From NCBI GenBank assembly GCA_022578605.1, contig MU394102.1:1-64000 (forward strand): DNA of 64,000 bases, read 5' to 3'. Both the position numbers and the translations under genes were made by a program. The stretch comes from Camillea tinctor. Its lineage: Eukaryota; Ascomycota; Sordariomycetes; Xylariales; Xylariaceae. Under the pieces are notes generated by a model that was not told the DNA's origin, did no database searches, and saw only the letters and a program-made list of their open reading frames with translations. Position 1 is the first letter of the stretch, and every line of letters starts with the position of its first letter. Shown here one piece after another: positions 40,079 through 51,238 of this stretch.

Positions 40079-42122
40079 ATGGGCAAATCACGACGAAACA
40101 GAGCCAAGGGAGGTCAACGCTCCAACCCCATCTCAAAGCCGGTCAAACCACCCTCTGACCCAGAGCTGGCCGCCCTTCGAGAAAAGAGCATCTTGCCTGT
40201 GGTGAGGGACCTTCAGAGCACTGACCCAAAGGCTCGGTCCGCAGCTGCAGCCGCCATCGCCAACATAATACAAGACACAAGATGCCGGAAATTGCTTTTA
40301 AGAGAGCAGATTGTCCATATCCTTCTCAATGAGACCTTAACCGATGCGAGTCTAGAGAGCCGTGCTGCCGGTTGGGAGATTCTTCGCATTCTCACTGCCG
40401 AAGAGGAGCCTGATTTCTGTGTTCACTTATATCGGATAGATGTCCTAACCGCAGCCCAGCATGCTTGCGCTAAGGTGAGATTCAACTTTTCTTAATATAA
40501 ATTCGCAAATCACACGTCATGTTGTGTTAACTCAAGTTCAATAGGTTACTGAAGCTCTCACTTCATCAGGTTCTGCATTTACTAAAAGGAACAAAGCTGA
40601 ACAGGGTTTCATCTGGAGTATAGCTGAGTCTCTCACTTCAATTCTAGCAGCCATAGCCGAAGCCCAGGATCAGGCACTGGGTGCTGTCGTGGAAAACGAA
40701 CACATCGTACGGCTTCTCTTTGCCCTCGTATCTACGGACTTGACAACTGCCGATGTTCTCAACAGTGCTTTATCGTGCATGATCACTTTAACAGAAGACA
40801 ACCAGCTGTTTTCCGAGACTATTTTGGCCGATGATAACACAAAATGTTATAAGCACCTTGTCTCTTTCAGGGGCAGCGATGGTTATAAAGCAGTCCTGTC
40901 TTGCGCTATCCTGCATAACATCTTTTCTGTCATGCAATGGAATGACCAAAACCCTGGGAAGGATAACGCCTGTGATGCCGTTCTTGTCCCCACACTCTCT
41001 CAGGTCTTGGAGCACACTGAGTTAAGCAATGGAGCGACGAATGGTCACAGCCCATCGAACCCAACGGCTGCTCTTCAACTGGCCCTTGAGGTTCTAGCAT
41101 CAATAGGCACCACTCTCCAAGAAACATTAGAGAAAGGTAGCCGACCGAAAGCACAGGCGCGGGCTGGTGCCAATGATAAAGATGTTACCATGGACGCTGA
41201 TGACGAACAAATTTCCGATGATGATGAGGATGATAAGCTGGAGGATGAAGATGATGAAATGGATGAAGGTGAACTGGAAGCTGACATGGATATGGTTACT
41301 GGCGCGGACGACGATACGAACGAACTATCGGGTATCGATGATTTGCCCACGTTACGGGAGTTAGTTCAACGAGCGATCCCGCAAGTTATACAAATCTCCC
41401 GCATTAGTAACGTCAATGATGAGACATCAACCCTCATCCGAGTACACGCTTTGACGACTCTCAATAACATTGCCTGGACTGTTAGCTGCATTGACTTCAC
41501 TGAACGATCGAATGCGGCTATCCTTCGTGCTTGGAAGCCGGTTGCGCGAACGATCTGGAAGGATGCGGTATCACCAATCCTTGCTAGTGATACATCCGAT
41601 GTTGACCTAGCCACGATTGTGACGAGTCTAGCCTGGGCTGTTGCAAGAACTCTGCATGGAGAGTCGTTCCTAAACGGAGATGAGCAGAAGAAATTCATCT
41701 CATTATACCATGCCTCTAGGAATCTTGCTGCAGATCAAGAAGACCCATTCCAGAGCTTGGGAGTAAAGTGCATAGGAGTTCTAGGCCAGTTAGCCTTCGA
41801 CCCGGCACCGACCGAGCTGAACAGGGAGATTGGCGTTTTCCTGGTCACGGTCGTTGCTGGACTGCCACAGACACCCGCTGCAGATGCTGTGGAAGCCCTC
41901 AACCAATTATTTGACGTCTACGGCGATGAAACCAAGTCTTATGACAGAGAGGTCTTCTGGAAAGATAACTTCCTTCAGCACATTCAAGACACGATACCCA
42001 AAGTGAAGGCGATGGTTAAGACGATAGACAAGAGAAAATCAACCGAGTTGCGGACTCGGGCGGAGGAAGCAAGCCTCAACCTTACGAGGTTCGTTCAGTA
42101 TAAGCAAAAACACAAACCGTGA
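40079..42122 (+). CDS. SYO1: Symportin 1, RPL5/RPL11 import chaperone
   Basis: ARM/HEAT-repeat adaptor that binds newly made ribosomal proteins uL18 (Rpl5) and uL5 (Rpl11). It carries them together into the nucleus through Kap104 for 5S RNP assembly. Coding exons: 40079-40474 and 40545-42122, one phase-0 intron of 70 nt (657 aa). The N-terminus is basic (MGKSRRNRAKGG, then ISKPVKPPSDPEL), matching the nuclear-import and conserved start of the family. ARM repeats follow, with LLREQIVHILLNETLTDASL and SRAAGWEILRIL. A strongly acidic loop lies at about residues 365-410 (DDEDDKLEDEDDEMDEGE), the Rpl11-binding insert of Syo1. The HEAT repeats follow, and the protein ends FVQYKQKHKP, as in the thermophilic Chaetomium protein. 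Confidence 0.93.
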
Positions 42123-42832
42123 TACCCCTAGATCGCAACTAGAGAAAGGTGGTAAGTCAAGAGCGGTGTTGTACAAGAGATGCATAACATAGTCACGTGT
42201 ATATAGCGATCCAGATGACTTGAAATTTTTGTCACTGGACAAAATGGCAGGCGCTTGAAGGTGTTTGGGTTGTTCACTGCAACACCTCGTTGGTGATGAA
42301 TAACCGAGAATGAGAAACCAAAATGATGAGTCTGGAGGGGCATCACACTTGGCTTGCCGACGCGTCACTAAGTCGGGCGTCTCGTGCCATTCTCGAGAAC
42401 CGTATCCCCGGAATGTGAATGCACCATTAAACCCTCATCCTAGACACTTTGTGACACAGGCACGCATAGTCGTGTCCCGGTTGGGTAGGGTAGGTACCGC
42501 GGGACGCGAAGAAGGGGAAATAGTCGACGGTCTCAAGGAGGTCACTAAGGGGGTTAGGTTCATAAAAAAGAAATATTCGGTCTATCAATATAACTCACGT
42601 AAAACGCATCAAGCCGCTTTCTGCGCTTCCTTCAAGCTGCAACGAGCAAGTACTTGGAACGGCAGGGCCCCTTGTGTAAATCCTGCCCAAAAACTGATTC
42701 CTCCCCACCCTTACACCCTCGACCCCGGGGTTCTCTCATCCTTGCCGGCAGTACATCCGTAAGTAATTTTCTCGTTTCTCTCCTACTCTCCCGTTTCCCA
42801 CCGGCTCGCTCCTACTTCATGCTTTTAGGTAT
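42123..42832. other. Convergent spacer, SYO1 / J-protein
   Basis: A 710-base tail-to-tail spacer. An ATG-initiated plus-strand ORF (42310-42762, 150 codons) crosses it, but it has no recognisable domain and lies where both 3' UTRs are expected. I treat it as spurious unless transcripts show otherwise. Confidence 0.5.
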
Positions 42833-43652
42833 TCAACCGATGGGCTTAAGCTTCTTCTTCTTCTTCTTGCTCTCCTCGCCGCCGGACTTGCCCTTCTGGA
42901 ACTGGCGCCAGCTGTCGATGCGCTGGTCGCGGGTGGACTCCCAGTCCTGCTCGTGCTGGCGCTTGCGCTTGCGCTCCTCGATCTCCTGATCGGCACGGCG
43001 CTGCTCGCGGCCCTCCTCCTGCATCTGGGCCTTCATCTGGCGCTTGCGGCGCAGCTCGTTGTCGACGAGGACCTCGCGGGACTTGTCGCGCCAGCGGCGG
43101 GCGAAGTCGTCCGTCTTGAGCTCGGGGCTGTCGACGGTCCACTTGTTCTCCCGGATCAGCAGCATGCGCGCGTCGGCGATGGCCTCGTCCAGCCGCTCGC
43201 GGTGCTTCTCGTCCATCAGCTCCGTCTGCGCCTTCTTCAGCCGGTCGAAGGCATCGGGGGCCAGCGGGTTCTTGGTCTTGTCCGGATGGATCAGCAGTGA
43301 CTTCTTGCGGTATGTCAGCTTGATGTCCGATTCGGGCACACCGGGCTGTAGGTCAAGAACGGCGTAGCTATGAGAAGCTAGTTAGACTCTTATTCTGTGT
43401 ACTTCGAAAACATTATCGAAAAAGGTTTCAACTGTGTGAGGGAGACTTACGCATCGAGACGAAAGGCCTTGAGAATTCGGTCTATCTCAGCATCCTGTTT
43501 GGAGTTTGTTAGTCGAGTCTGCTCTGTTTGACTAGGGTTGGCATATAGAATCAGAGAATAGAAGTTTAGCTTGCCTTATCGAACTCTTTGGATTCTGCCT
43601 CTAGCGCATCGATGAGATCTTTATCTTCGACAGGGTCCTCCTTGGATGACAT
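42833..43652 (-). CDS. spf31: DNAJC8/Spf31-type J-domain protein
   Basis: Nuclear J-protein of the DNAJC8 class, associated with spliceosomes in animals and fission yeast, expected to stimulate an Hsp70 partner. Coding exons: 43652-43575, 43494-43451, 43367-42833 (218 aa). Exon 1 encodes the acidic start MSSKEDPVEDKD. The J domain spans about residues 38-100: AYAVLDLQPGVPESDIKLTY, then the catalytic HPD at 68-70 in LLIHPDKTKNP, then FDRLKKAQTEL. The remainder is a long charged helix rich in Arg/Lys/Glu/Gln, ending in a Lys-rich nuclear-localisation-like tail. Intron 1 uses a GC donor (AAG|GCAAGC) with a CTAAC branch and CAG acceptor; no GT donor keeps the frame. Exon 3 is GC-rich, unlike exons 1 and 2. 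Confidence 0.91.
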
Positions 43653-43696
43653 TTTGGAACAGTATGATTTGAAGAAATAATAAATCTGTCCAAGAG

Positions 43697-43740
43697 GTGG
43701 TGGTGGTGGTGGTGGGGGGGGGGGGGGGGGGGGGGTGGGG
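43697..43740. repeat. GGT microsatellite and poly-G tract
   Basis: About six GGT units run into more than 20 consecutive G, then TGGGGG. It lies directly 5' of the first copy of the diverged repeat. Confidence 0.85.
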
Positions 43741-43830
43741 GATGTTAAAGGGGCGGGTGGATTTGGTTTTTGTTATTTTGTGGTAGTGTGGACATTATAT
43801 GTGTTTGTTGTAAGCGGTCGGCGCGCCGGG
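43738..43830 (+). repeat. Diverged direct repeat, copy A
   Basis: It reads GTTAAAGGGGCGGGT near its start and TTGTTGTAAGCGGTCGGCGC near its end. Copy B (43891-43987) has GTTAAAGGGACGGGT and TTAGTTGTAAGCGCTGAGCG at matching positions, and the interior aligns with small gaps. By eye the two agree at roughly two thirds to three quarters of positions. Confidence 0.6.
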
Positions 43831-43840
43831 NNNNNNNNNN
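43831..43840. other. Assembly gap (10 N)
   Basis: Ten N bases between copy A of the repeat and the poly-C tract. The gap size is nominal. Confidence 0.98.

Positions 43841-43890
<50 letters not shown>
43841..43890. repeat. Poly-C tract after gap
   Basis: Fifty consecutive C bases next to the N gap, mirroring the C-tract at the window start. Probably a sequencing or assembly artefact seeded by a genuine shorter homopolymer. Confidence 0.9.
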
Positions 43891-43892
<2 letters not shown>

Positions 43893-43987
43893 GAGGGAAG
43901 TTAAAGGGACGGGTTGAGTAGGTGTAAGTTAGTTAGTTGGAGAGTGGACCTTAAGAGGTTTAGTTGTAAGCGCTGAGCGCGCAAGGC
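43891..43987 (+). repeat. Diverged direct repeat, copy B
   Basis: Second copy of the element described at 43738-43830, same orientation, starts about 153 bases apart. Upstream of DBP10. Confidence 0.6.
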
Positions 43988-44338
43988 GAAGAGATAATAA
44001 GATAACCTAAATGATTGCATTACATACTCCGTAGCGTAGCACGTAGCTGAGTGGGGTCCATGCTTATCTCATTATATATGGAGACTTTTCATCTCAAGCT
44101 AGTCAGCTGGTTCCAAGCTAACCTGACGTAGTATAACGTTCTTATCGATAACTCTGATAGCTCTGAGCCAAGACTTGCCAGGGTCCAAATTCTGGACCAA
44201 AAAAAAAGTTCTTGAGCTTCTCTCAATTGCCCCACGATCGCATTCGATGTCGCAAACGCTTGTGTGTGTGTTATCCCAGTTATATTCGTGTAAAATCGAG
44301 GACGAGGACAGCACAAGCACGCAGAATCATCCGACACT

Positions 44339-47300
44339 ATGCCACGACGTGCCGTGTCACCCGCTGCTTCTGAAAATGAAGTGGATATCTTAGGGTCCCT
44401 CTTCACCACCGACGACGCCGTTGCGACAAACGAGAAGGGCAAGAAGGCTGCTGCACAAAATGGCTTCGGTTTCGATGCAGGCGATTTTCTGGACGGTATC
44501 GGCAATGGTGGTGATGATGGCCAAGATGACGAAACATTCATCGCCATGAAACAGGCGGCTTCCTTCCGGAAAGCAAGTAATCTAAAGGGCAAGACGGTTA
44601 AGAAGGGTGGTGGTTTTCAAGCTATGGGTTCGTGCACAATGCGATTCGGAACTATCTGCTTGCCTATAACACGCAGCTAATGGAGTTATAGGTCTTAATC
44701 CAAACCTCCTCAGAGCCATCACGAGGAAAGGCTTCTCGGTCCCGACCCCTATCCAACGGAAGGTTATCCCACTCATTATGGCTAAGAAGGACGTTGTTGG
44801 CATGGCCCGTACAGGATCTGGAAAGGTTATTGTCTACTCTTTCTTCTTTCTCCCCTTGCGTACTTGAAGAAGTATATGCTAACCTACTAGATAACAGACG
44901 GCGGCGTTCGTAATACCCATGATAGAGCGCCTCAAGGCGCATAAGACCACGATCGGTGCTAGGGCTCTGATTCTTTCGCCCTCGCGAGAGCTTGCTCTAC
45001 AGACCCTGAAGGCAGTAAAGGAATTTGGCCGTGGAACCGACCTTAAGACGATACTTTTAGTTGGTGGCGATTCTCTCGAAGAACAGTTTGGTGCTATGTC
45101 GGCCAATCCAGACATAATAGTTGCTACCCCCGGGCGGTTTCTTCATCTCAAAGTAGAAATGTCTCTTGAGCTAGCCATAGAATACGTCGTCTTTGACGAA
45201 GTCGACAGATTGATGGAGCAAGGTTTCGCGCCCCAGATGAATGAAATCCTGGCCTCGTTGCCAACATATCGTCAGACGCTATTATTCTCCGCGACGCTGC
45301 CTGCTTCTTTGGTCGAATTCGCCCGGGCAGGATTACAGGAGCCCACCCTCGTCCGACTAGATGCCGAATCGAAGATCTCCCCAGAGCTTCAATCCGCCTT
45401 TTTCAGCGTCAAGGGAAGTGAGAAAGAAGGAGTCCTACTACATATATTACAAGACATAATCAAAATACCGACGGGGCCACCGGAAGGTGCCCAGCAGGAA
45501 AGCGATAAGCCCTCGAAGAAGAGAAAGCGGGAGTCGGACATGCCTCAAGGAAGAGGGAAGCCTACTGAATATTCCACCATCGTTTTCACCGCCACGCAAC
45601 ACCATTGCCAGTACCTCCAATCTCTTCTCGAGAGGGCGGGATACGCAGTTTCATACGTGTACGGGTCTTTAGACCAGACAGCTCGAAAGAATCAAGTAGA
45701 AAACTTCAGGCGTGGTCGCTCTCACATCCTTGTTGTAGGTGGTTTTTTTTTAATCTTCCTATTCTAACATTTCTCTCTTCTTGGATTATTGTTAGATACT
45801 GACCAATCCTAGGTGACAGATGTTGCGGCAAGAGGTATAGATATTCCCATGCTTTCGAATGTTGTAAACTGTGAGTTCCTTTTCTGTTGCCTTCGCTCCG
45901 ACCACACCCTCCCTTACCGAGCGAGTCTGTAGTCGGAACTTGAGACTTATTACTAGACAAACTCCATTTATATAGAGTTGTGACTGACTCTTTTGCTTGC
46001 AGATGACTTCTGCCCACAGCCAAAGATATTTGTACACAGAGTTGGCCGGACTGCGAGAGCTGGGCAAAAGGGATGGTCTTACAGTCTTGTGAGGGATTCC
46101 GATGCGCCTTACTTGATCGACCTGCAGTTATTCCTAGGCAAAAAGCTCCTTGTCGGTGATGAAGGGAAAGGGATGACAAATTTTGCAGAAGATATGGTAG
46201 TTGGTGCACCAGTCAGGAGTAAGGTCGAAGCAAATGTAGAGTGGCTTAACAAAGTCCTTGGTGACATTGAAGACCTAAGTGTTCTTCGAAGAGTCTCAGA
46301 GAAAGCTGAAAAGCTGTATTTAAGAACTCGCAACTCAGCTTCAAGCCAAAGTGCACGCCGCGCAAAAGAGGTCGTCGCATCCAAGGGCTGGATGCAAGTC
46401 CATCCCCTTTTCGGTGAAGAACTAGGCGAAGTTGAGAATGCTCGGGCTGAAATGCTGGCCAAGATCAGCGGTTTCAAACCACAGGAGACTATCTTCGAGA
46501 TTGGTAGGACCGGTAAGCCTGGTAAATCCTCCCGCAACGATGCAGCGGAGGTTATGAAATCATTACGAGAACGCTTCGGCCCTCGGAGGACAGGCAAGGA
46601 GGATGAGCAAGAAGCCGAAGATCCGGACGCCGGCTCTTCGGATGTGGGAATCGATGATGCCGATGGCTTCAGAGAGGAGGAAGACGAAGAGATGGTTGAC
46701 GGAGATGATGTCAACCTTGATACAGAAGAGCAAGTACAATACGACGAGGATGAAGACGAGTCGGACCTCGAAGTTACCATATCCAACAACGCGACAGGCA
46801 AGCGCAATAAGAAGTCGTCATCATCGCAGGATCCGTCCTCCTGGCAGGACTCGGAGGTCTTCATGTCCTACACGCCGCGCACGGTGAACACGGCCGAGGA
46901 GCGAGGGTACAGCGTGAACTCGGGGTCGGCCAACTTCGTCGAGGCCGCGCGCGACGCCGCCATGGACCTAACCAACGACGAGGGCGCCAAGTCATTCGGC
47001 GTGCCGACGCGCGCGCGCATGCGCTGGGACAAGAAGGCCGCCAAGTATGTGTCGCGCGACAACGACGAGGACGGCAGCCGTGGCGGCGCCCGCCTCGTCC
47101 GCGGCGAGAGCGGCGTCAAGATCGCCGCCAGCTTCCAGAGCGGCCGCTTCGAGCGCTGGAAGAAAGCCCAGCGCCTCGGCCGCATGCCCCGCGTCGGCGA
47201 GCAGGAGAAGCGAAGCGGAGGTGGCGGCGGCAGCGGTGTGGCGTCCTCCTCCACCAGCACCACCGTCATAGAAGGCGGCAAGGCCGCCGCCGCCAGGTAC

Positions 47301-47519
47301 CGCCACAAGCAGGAGAAGGCCCCCAAGGAGGCCGACAAGTATCGCGACGACTATCATACCCGCAGGAAGCGCGTCGCCGAGGCCCGCGAGAAGCGCGTGG
47401 GCCGCTTCCGCGACGGCGCCGGCAGCCGCAAGGAGATCAAGTCCGCCGAAGACATACGCAAGGCCCGCAAGATCCAGGAGCAGCGCCGCGCCAAGAACGC
47501 GAGGCCCGCCAGGCGGTAA
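44339..47519 (+). CDS. DBP10: ATP-dependent RNA helicase Dbp10
   Basis: DEAD-box helicase of 60S pre-ribosome assembly in the nucleolus (DDX54 class). Coding exons: 44339-44627, 44692-44825, 44898-45734, 45813-45870, 46003-47519 (944 aa). The Q motif reads GFSVPTPIQ, Walker A ARTGSGKT (about 135-142, across intron 2), then SPSRELA, TPGRFL, motif II DEVD at about 241-244, SAT in [17 protein letters not shown] across intron 3, and motif [13 protein letters not shown] Lys-rich insert (KPSKKRKRE) follows the first RecA domain. The long C-terminus has an acidic stretch, the DBP10CT region ([18 protein letters not shown]) and a basic Arg/Lys tail. Motif II has Val in place of the usual Ala. From about 46850 codon use turns sharply GC-rich. 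A possible polyadenylation signal AATAAA lies at 47681. Confidence 0.95.
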
Positions 47520-48324
47520 TTAGTTATTGGGTGTATGTACATGTGGTATGGCCTTTTACGAGCAGTGGAAAAAAAAGAAACAGAAACCGTGGCAGCGCAA
47601 CCGGGGTTTTTTTTTTTTTTTTTGGTTTTCGCGCGTTTTCCCCTGTTCGCTTGCTTTTCTTTTTGCTTCATTCGGTTATAAATAAATAGATATACAACCC
47701 CCCGTATATAATTACCTAGGGTTAGGTCCTTGCTATTTTACTATCATGAGGATAATTCATTGTCCTGGACTATATTGTTCTTGGGGGCTTAATATCATTC
47801 GCGCTCTCGTATTGTAATGGTATAACTAATGAAAGAAGGGGTGGTAGAGAGGGGTTTTTACAAAGTAGAATCATAAGAAACTCACCTAACCTAGTAGCTA
47901 AGTAGGTGCTCACCAAGATTCGAAACCGCGTGGATCGTCCGCACTTAATACACGGCAAGGAAGCAAGTAACATCAGGGTTTAATTGGCATAGGCACAGCA
48001 AATGTGCATATTTATTATTTTTTCGTTTATTTTGAGGACCAGGTAAGTACGTAATGTTACACTTTATGCGTAAACTGAGCACCGATTTGACGTCTAAAAC
48101 CGGGAATGAGCACACTCCCCCTTTCCACGAAGTGGACAGGGAGGGAGGAAAGACTCCCCGAACCCTCACCGGGCCCCCGGACCAGGTCACCGTCATAAGA
48201 TCGTATAGCTAGCAATAAGTATTGCTTGGCCTAACTATCTAGGTATATCAAATCAATCCTCTCTATTTACTTCTCTTTTCTCTCTTCTCCCTCGACACTC
48301 GACGGCCGTTCATCGAGGATAACA
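47520..48324. other. Convergent spacer, DBP10 / RPN1
   Basis: An 805-base tail-to-tail spacer with a T-run of about 18 at 47608 and AATAAA at 47681-47686, suitable for the DBP10 3' end. No coding signal was seen. Confidence 0.55.
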
Positions 48325-51238
48325 TCATTTCCCGTCCTCCCAGTCCGGATTCTAGTGACATTAGCTTCAGGGACTTTGGTGAAAATAAGGGTATAGCTCT
48401 TACCTTGCGCAGTATAACGAGGCCTTCAAGGGTGCTGCTTAGACTAATGTACTCCTCGTCTTCAAGCTCGGCTCTCTCTCCATATGCTAACAGGACAGGG
48501 GTGCTCTGTGTCTGCCAACCGGTGATCGTCTTGGGTCTACCCGCCTGCCCTACCACGTCCACAGCTTGACCGACGCGGACGTTGACCGTCAAGGGCTTGA
48601 GGTCCTCATCAAGGGTAACAAGGAATCGAGGGTGCATGGCGGTAACTAGGAAATATAGTAGATAATGCGAGCTAGATGTAATAAACTGCTTAGCATCAAT
48701 CATGGCAACAAGGACGGCGAGCAAGCCTGCAGTCGACACTCGTGAAAGAATCTGTCTGTCCGTATGGAACGGGTTGAGAGATAAGGTGCCCTTGCCCATG
48801 TGCAAGAGACCTTGTGCTATGCGGACCATGAATAGAGATTCTTGGTCACGGTGGTAATAGCTGGCAAGCTGCCGTAGGAGTTGAGCCAAACGAGCATTGT
48901 TTGTACCAGCTCCTAGGAGACCCATAGCAAAGATAGCATTGATGGCGACATCGTTATCGTTATCGTGACTGTATCGTGACAATGTATCGTATACCTTCAT
49001 CTGAGGGTTACTAGGGCTGATCAGACCCATGGCCAGGGGAACAGCACGACGAATGTTGGCCTCTCCATAGTGCATAAGATGACCGAAGTGCCGCAACACC
49101 ATTTCTTGACCAACATCCTCGCCCATGGCAACTAGGGCAATTCCGAGAACTGCGTATGCCTGTAGCAGCTCGTCGCCCTTCTTTTCCTCCGAGTCCTCGA
49201 TGTGTTCGTTGCAGATATGCAGGAGTTCTTGGATCTTCAGCACAGCACCGGTTCCAGCCCAGGCGCAGATCTGCGCGAGAACAGAAGACGGCCTGGCCAT
49301 GGGGTGATCGACTGCTTTGAGTGCTTCTAGAACGACGTCAACTTCCTCCTGTCGACCGAAGAAGAGGAGACCGAGACCGAGAGCAAGGAAACGAGTCCAC
49401 TTGTCTGTGAGCTGCGTCTTTCGGTCCTCATCCATCAGAAGTGTGACGAACGCCTCGCTAATTTCGGGGTTTCCAGACCCAACAAAAATCAGGCCACAAG
49501 ACAAGGCCGCCATAGCGGAGATCTGCATGTCCTGGCTCGAATTCGTGACAATGGGCAATAGGAACTCGAGAAGGTCGTCCTTTTGGGACCCGGCATAGGA
49601 GAGACCAAGACCCATGATTGAGGCTGTTCGTACAAGGGGGTTTTTGTGTTCTAGTTTATCTGAATCTCCTAGGAGAGCCAGAGCTGGATCACTGTCTATC
49701 CGCACGCCGGAATTCATAATACCAATAGCGAGCATAGCGCCGGCCTGAATTTGAGGTTCCTCCGCGTAGGTGTACTTGTCGATCTTATCCAAGCCATTCT
49801 CGACGTCCCACATGAGCAAGGTTCCAAGGGATGCGACGGTAGACATCATGCCCTCATCTTTGGTCTTCCACACCCAGCTTTCCTTGTCTTGCTCCACCAA
49901 CATCATCTTATCATTGCCAAATCCTGCATTAACGAAAGCATTGACAAAGGCAGCTGCGAGGTTGTGTCGAGCGGAATCGAGGTTGGTCATGCCAGCAACC
50001 CGGCTGCTCTCGAGGTGGCTCTTGTAGATATCCTCGGTGGTCTTAGGCTCGAGAACGTTGAGTTCCTTGCCCAAAATCTTGAAGTACTCGGACAGTTTTA
50101 TGTTACCAAGAGCCTCTTCAATCTCTTGGGTATCTTTCTCCAAGCCATCTTCTCTGTCAGCAAGGAGACATATTTTCTGACGACCGATAAGGAAGGCTAG
50201 CTGTTTCTTTAGTGTCGGGTCCGACGTAGATTCCAAATCCGCAGTGATGAGGTCGAAATCGTTTAGCCGTATCGCGATAACCATGGCCTGAGCGTGTTGG
50301 TTGTATGATTGGTAGATGTCGTGTGCAGTTCGTAGGAATTGCTCGTTATCCGGGTAGGTCAGGAGGTTGACCATGCTCACGAGGTACAGACAGACTCGGG
50401 AGTACGTGTTCTCGTCGACGAATTTGGGGAGCTCCTCGATGATTTCCAGTTCACTCATCAGGTCCACCGCATCGGCCTCGGCATTGCTCTTCAGGAATAG
50501 AGGAACTAGGATCATGGCAAGGTCGATAAGATCCTTCACAGGCTCGTCCGCAGTCACCCGCTTTCCGTAGACCTCGCCGATCTCGAGGGCTAGATGCCTA
50601 ACGTATTCGTGCCCCCATGACCCAATGTCTTCCGTGGATGATAGCAACCGGTACTTTAGGGTATCTTGGCGGTCTTCGTCGGAGAAGGTCATACCAATGA
50701 CTGACAGGACATCAGCCAAGGAGGCCTTGTCGTCACCTTCCGGCCAGTCCTCGTAGAGTTTCATCATAGGCTCGTAGTGGGGTCTTAGAAACTTGAGAGG
50801 TTTCGGTACTGCAGTCATGGATGAGGTCGAAGTCTTGATGGAAGTCTTCATAGCCTCCAAGGCTGGCTTGTAAAGGGATGCATCGGACTCCTGCAGACAC
50901 GATTAGTACACAATCTCTATAAGAAGCGTCTGACTGAAGCAAGATAGGGTCACTTGGTGTCGTACCGATAGACGCTCGACGAGCATGTCGAGCTCGTTCT
51001 TGAGCTGCTGGTCCTCTTCGCTCAGCTCTTCTGGGGCTGTAAATATTTAGCATTTGTTCACGAGACAAGCAATTTAGTGCTCAGGAAGCCAACGCAACGC
51101 ACAATCGATCTTGTCGTCATCCTTGCCATTTACTTGGGCCTGGCCATCCTTGCCCTTCTTATTCTCCTCGGCCTGGCCATCGGCAGCCTTGCCTTTTCCC
51201 TTATCCGTTGCCTTGGACTGGTCGCTACTCGGTGCCAT
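48325..51238 (-). CDS. RPN1: 26S proteasome regulatory subunit Rpn1
   Basis: Largest non-ATPase base subunit of the 19S particle, a scaffold for ubiquitin receptors and Ubp6. Coding exons: 51238-51103, 51036-50966, 50890-48404, 48351-48325 (906 aa). The N-terminus is Lys/Gly/Ala/Gln-rich and charged. Exon 2 adds PEELSEEDQQLKNELDMLVERL, the conserved start of the ordered region. The centre holds proteasome/cyclosome repeats, e.g. TASIMGLGLSYAGS, ALSCGLIFVGSG, RRAVPLAMGLISPSNP and AINAIFAMGLLGAG. The true end comes from a 27-nt last exon, giving VILRKNPDWEDGK and stop. Reading through the 52-nt last intron instead gives an unrelated basic tail. No yeast-type PACE box (GGTGGCAAA) was seen just upstream. 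Confidence 0.96.

Larger units (their letters stand above)
43653..44338. promoter_or_regulatory. Divergent spacer, J-protein / DBP10, with assembly gap
   Basis: A head-to-head spacer containing a GGT repeat and G-tract (about 43697-43740), the 10-N gap, a C-tract, and a diverged direct repeat of about 95 bp on either side of the gap. It also holds one TACTCCGTA motif (44025-44033). The true length of this promoter is unknown. Confidence 0.7.

Noticed and set aside
42310..42762. 150-aa ATG-initiated ORF between SYO1 and the J-protein gene
   Set aside because: No domain and no conserved-looking stretch, and it covers two expected 3' UTRs.
43735..43917. ORF with a poly-proline run crossing the N gap
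   Set aside because: It depends on the unknown gap length and on the artefactual C-tract.
46109..47357. Long minus ORFs antisense to DBP10 (251, 156 and 121 aa)
   Set aside because: Ser-rich and Ala/Gly-rich shadows of acidic and GC-rich coding sequence on the plus strand.
49751..50200. 149-aa plus ORF antisense to RPN1
   Set aside because: It lies wholly inside the confident RPN1 exon, with no independent start or splice signals.
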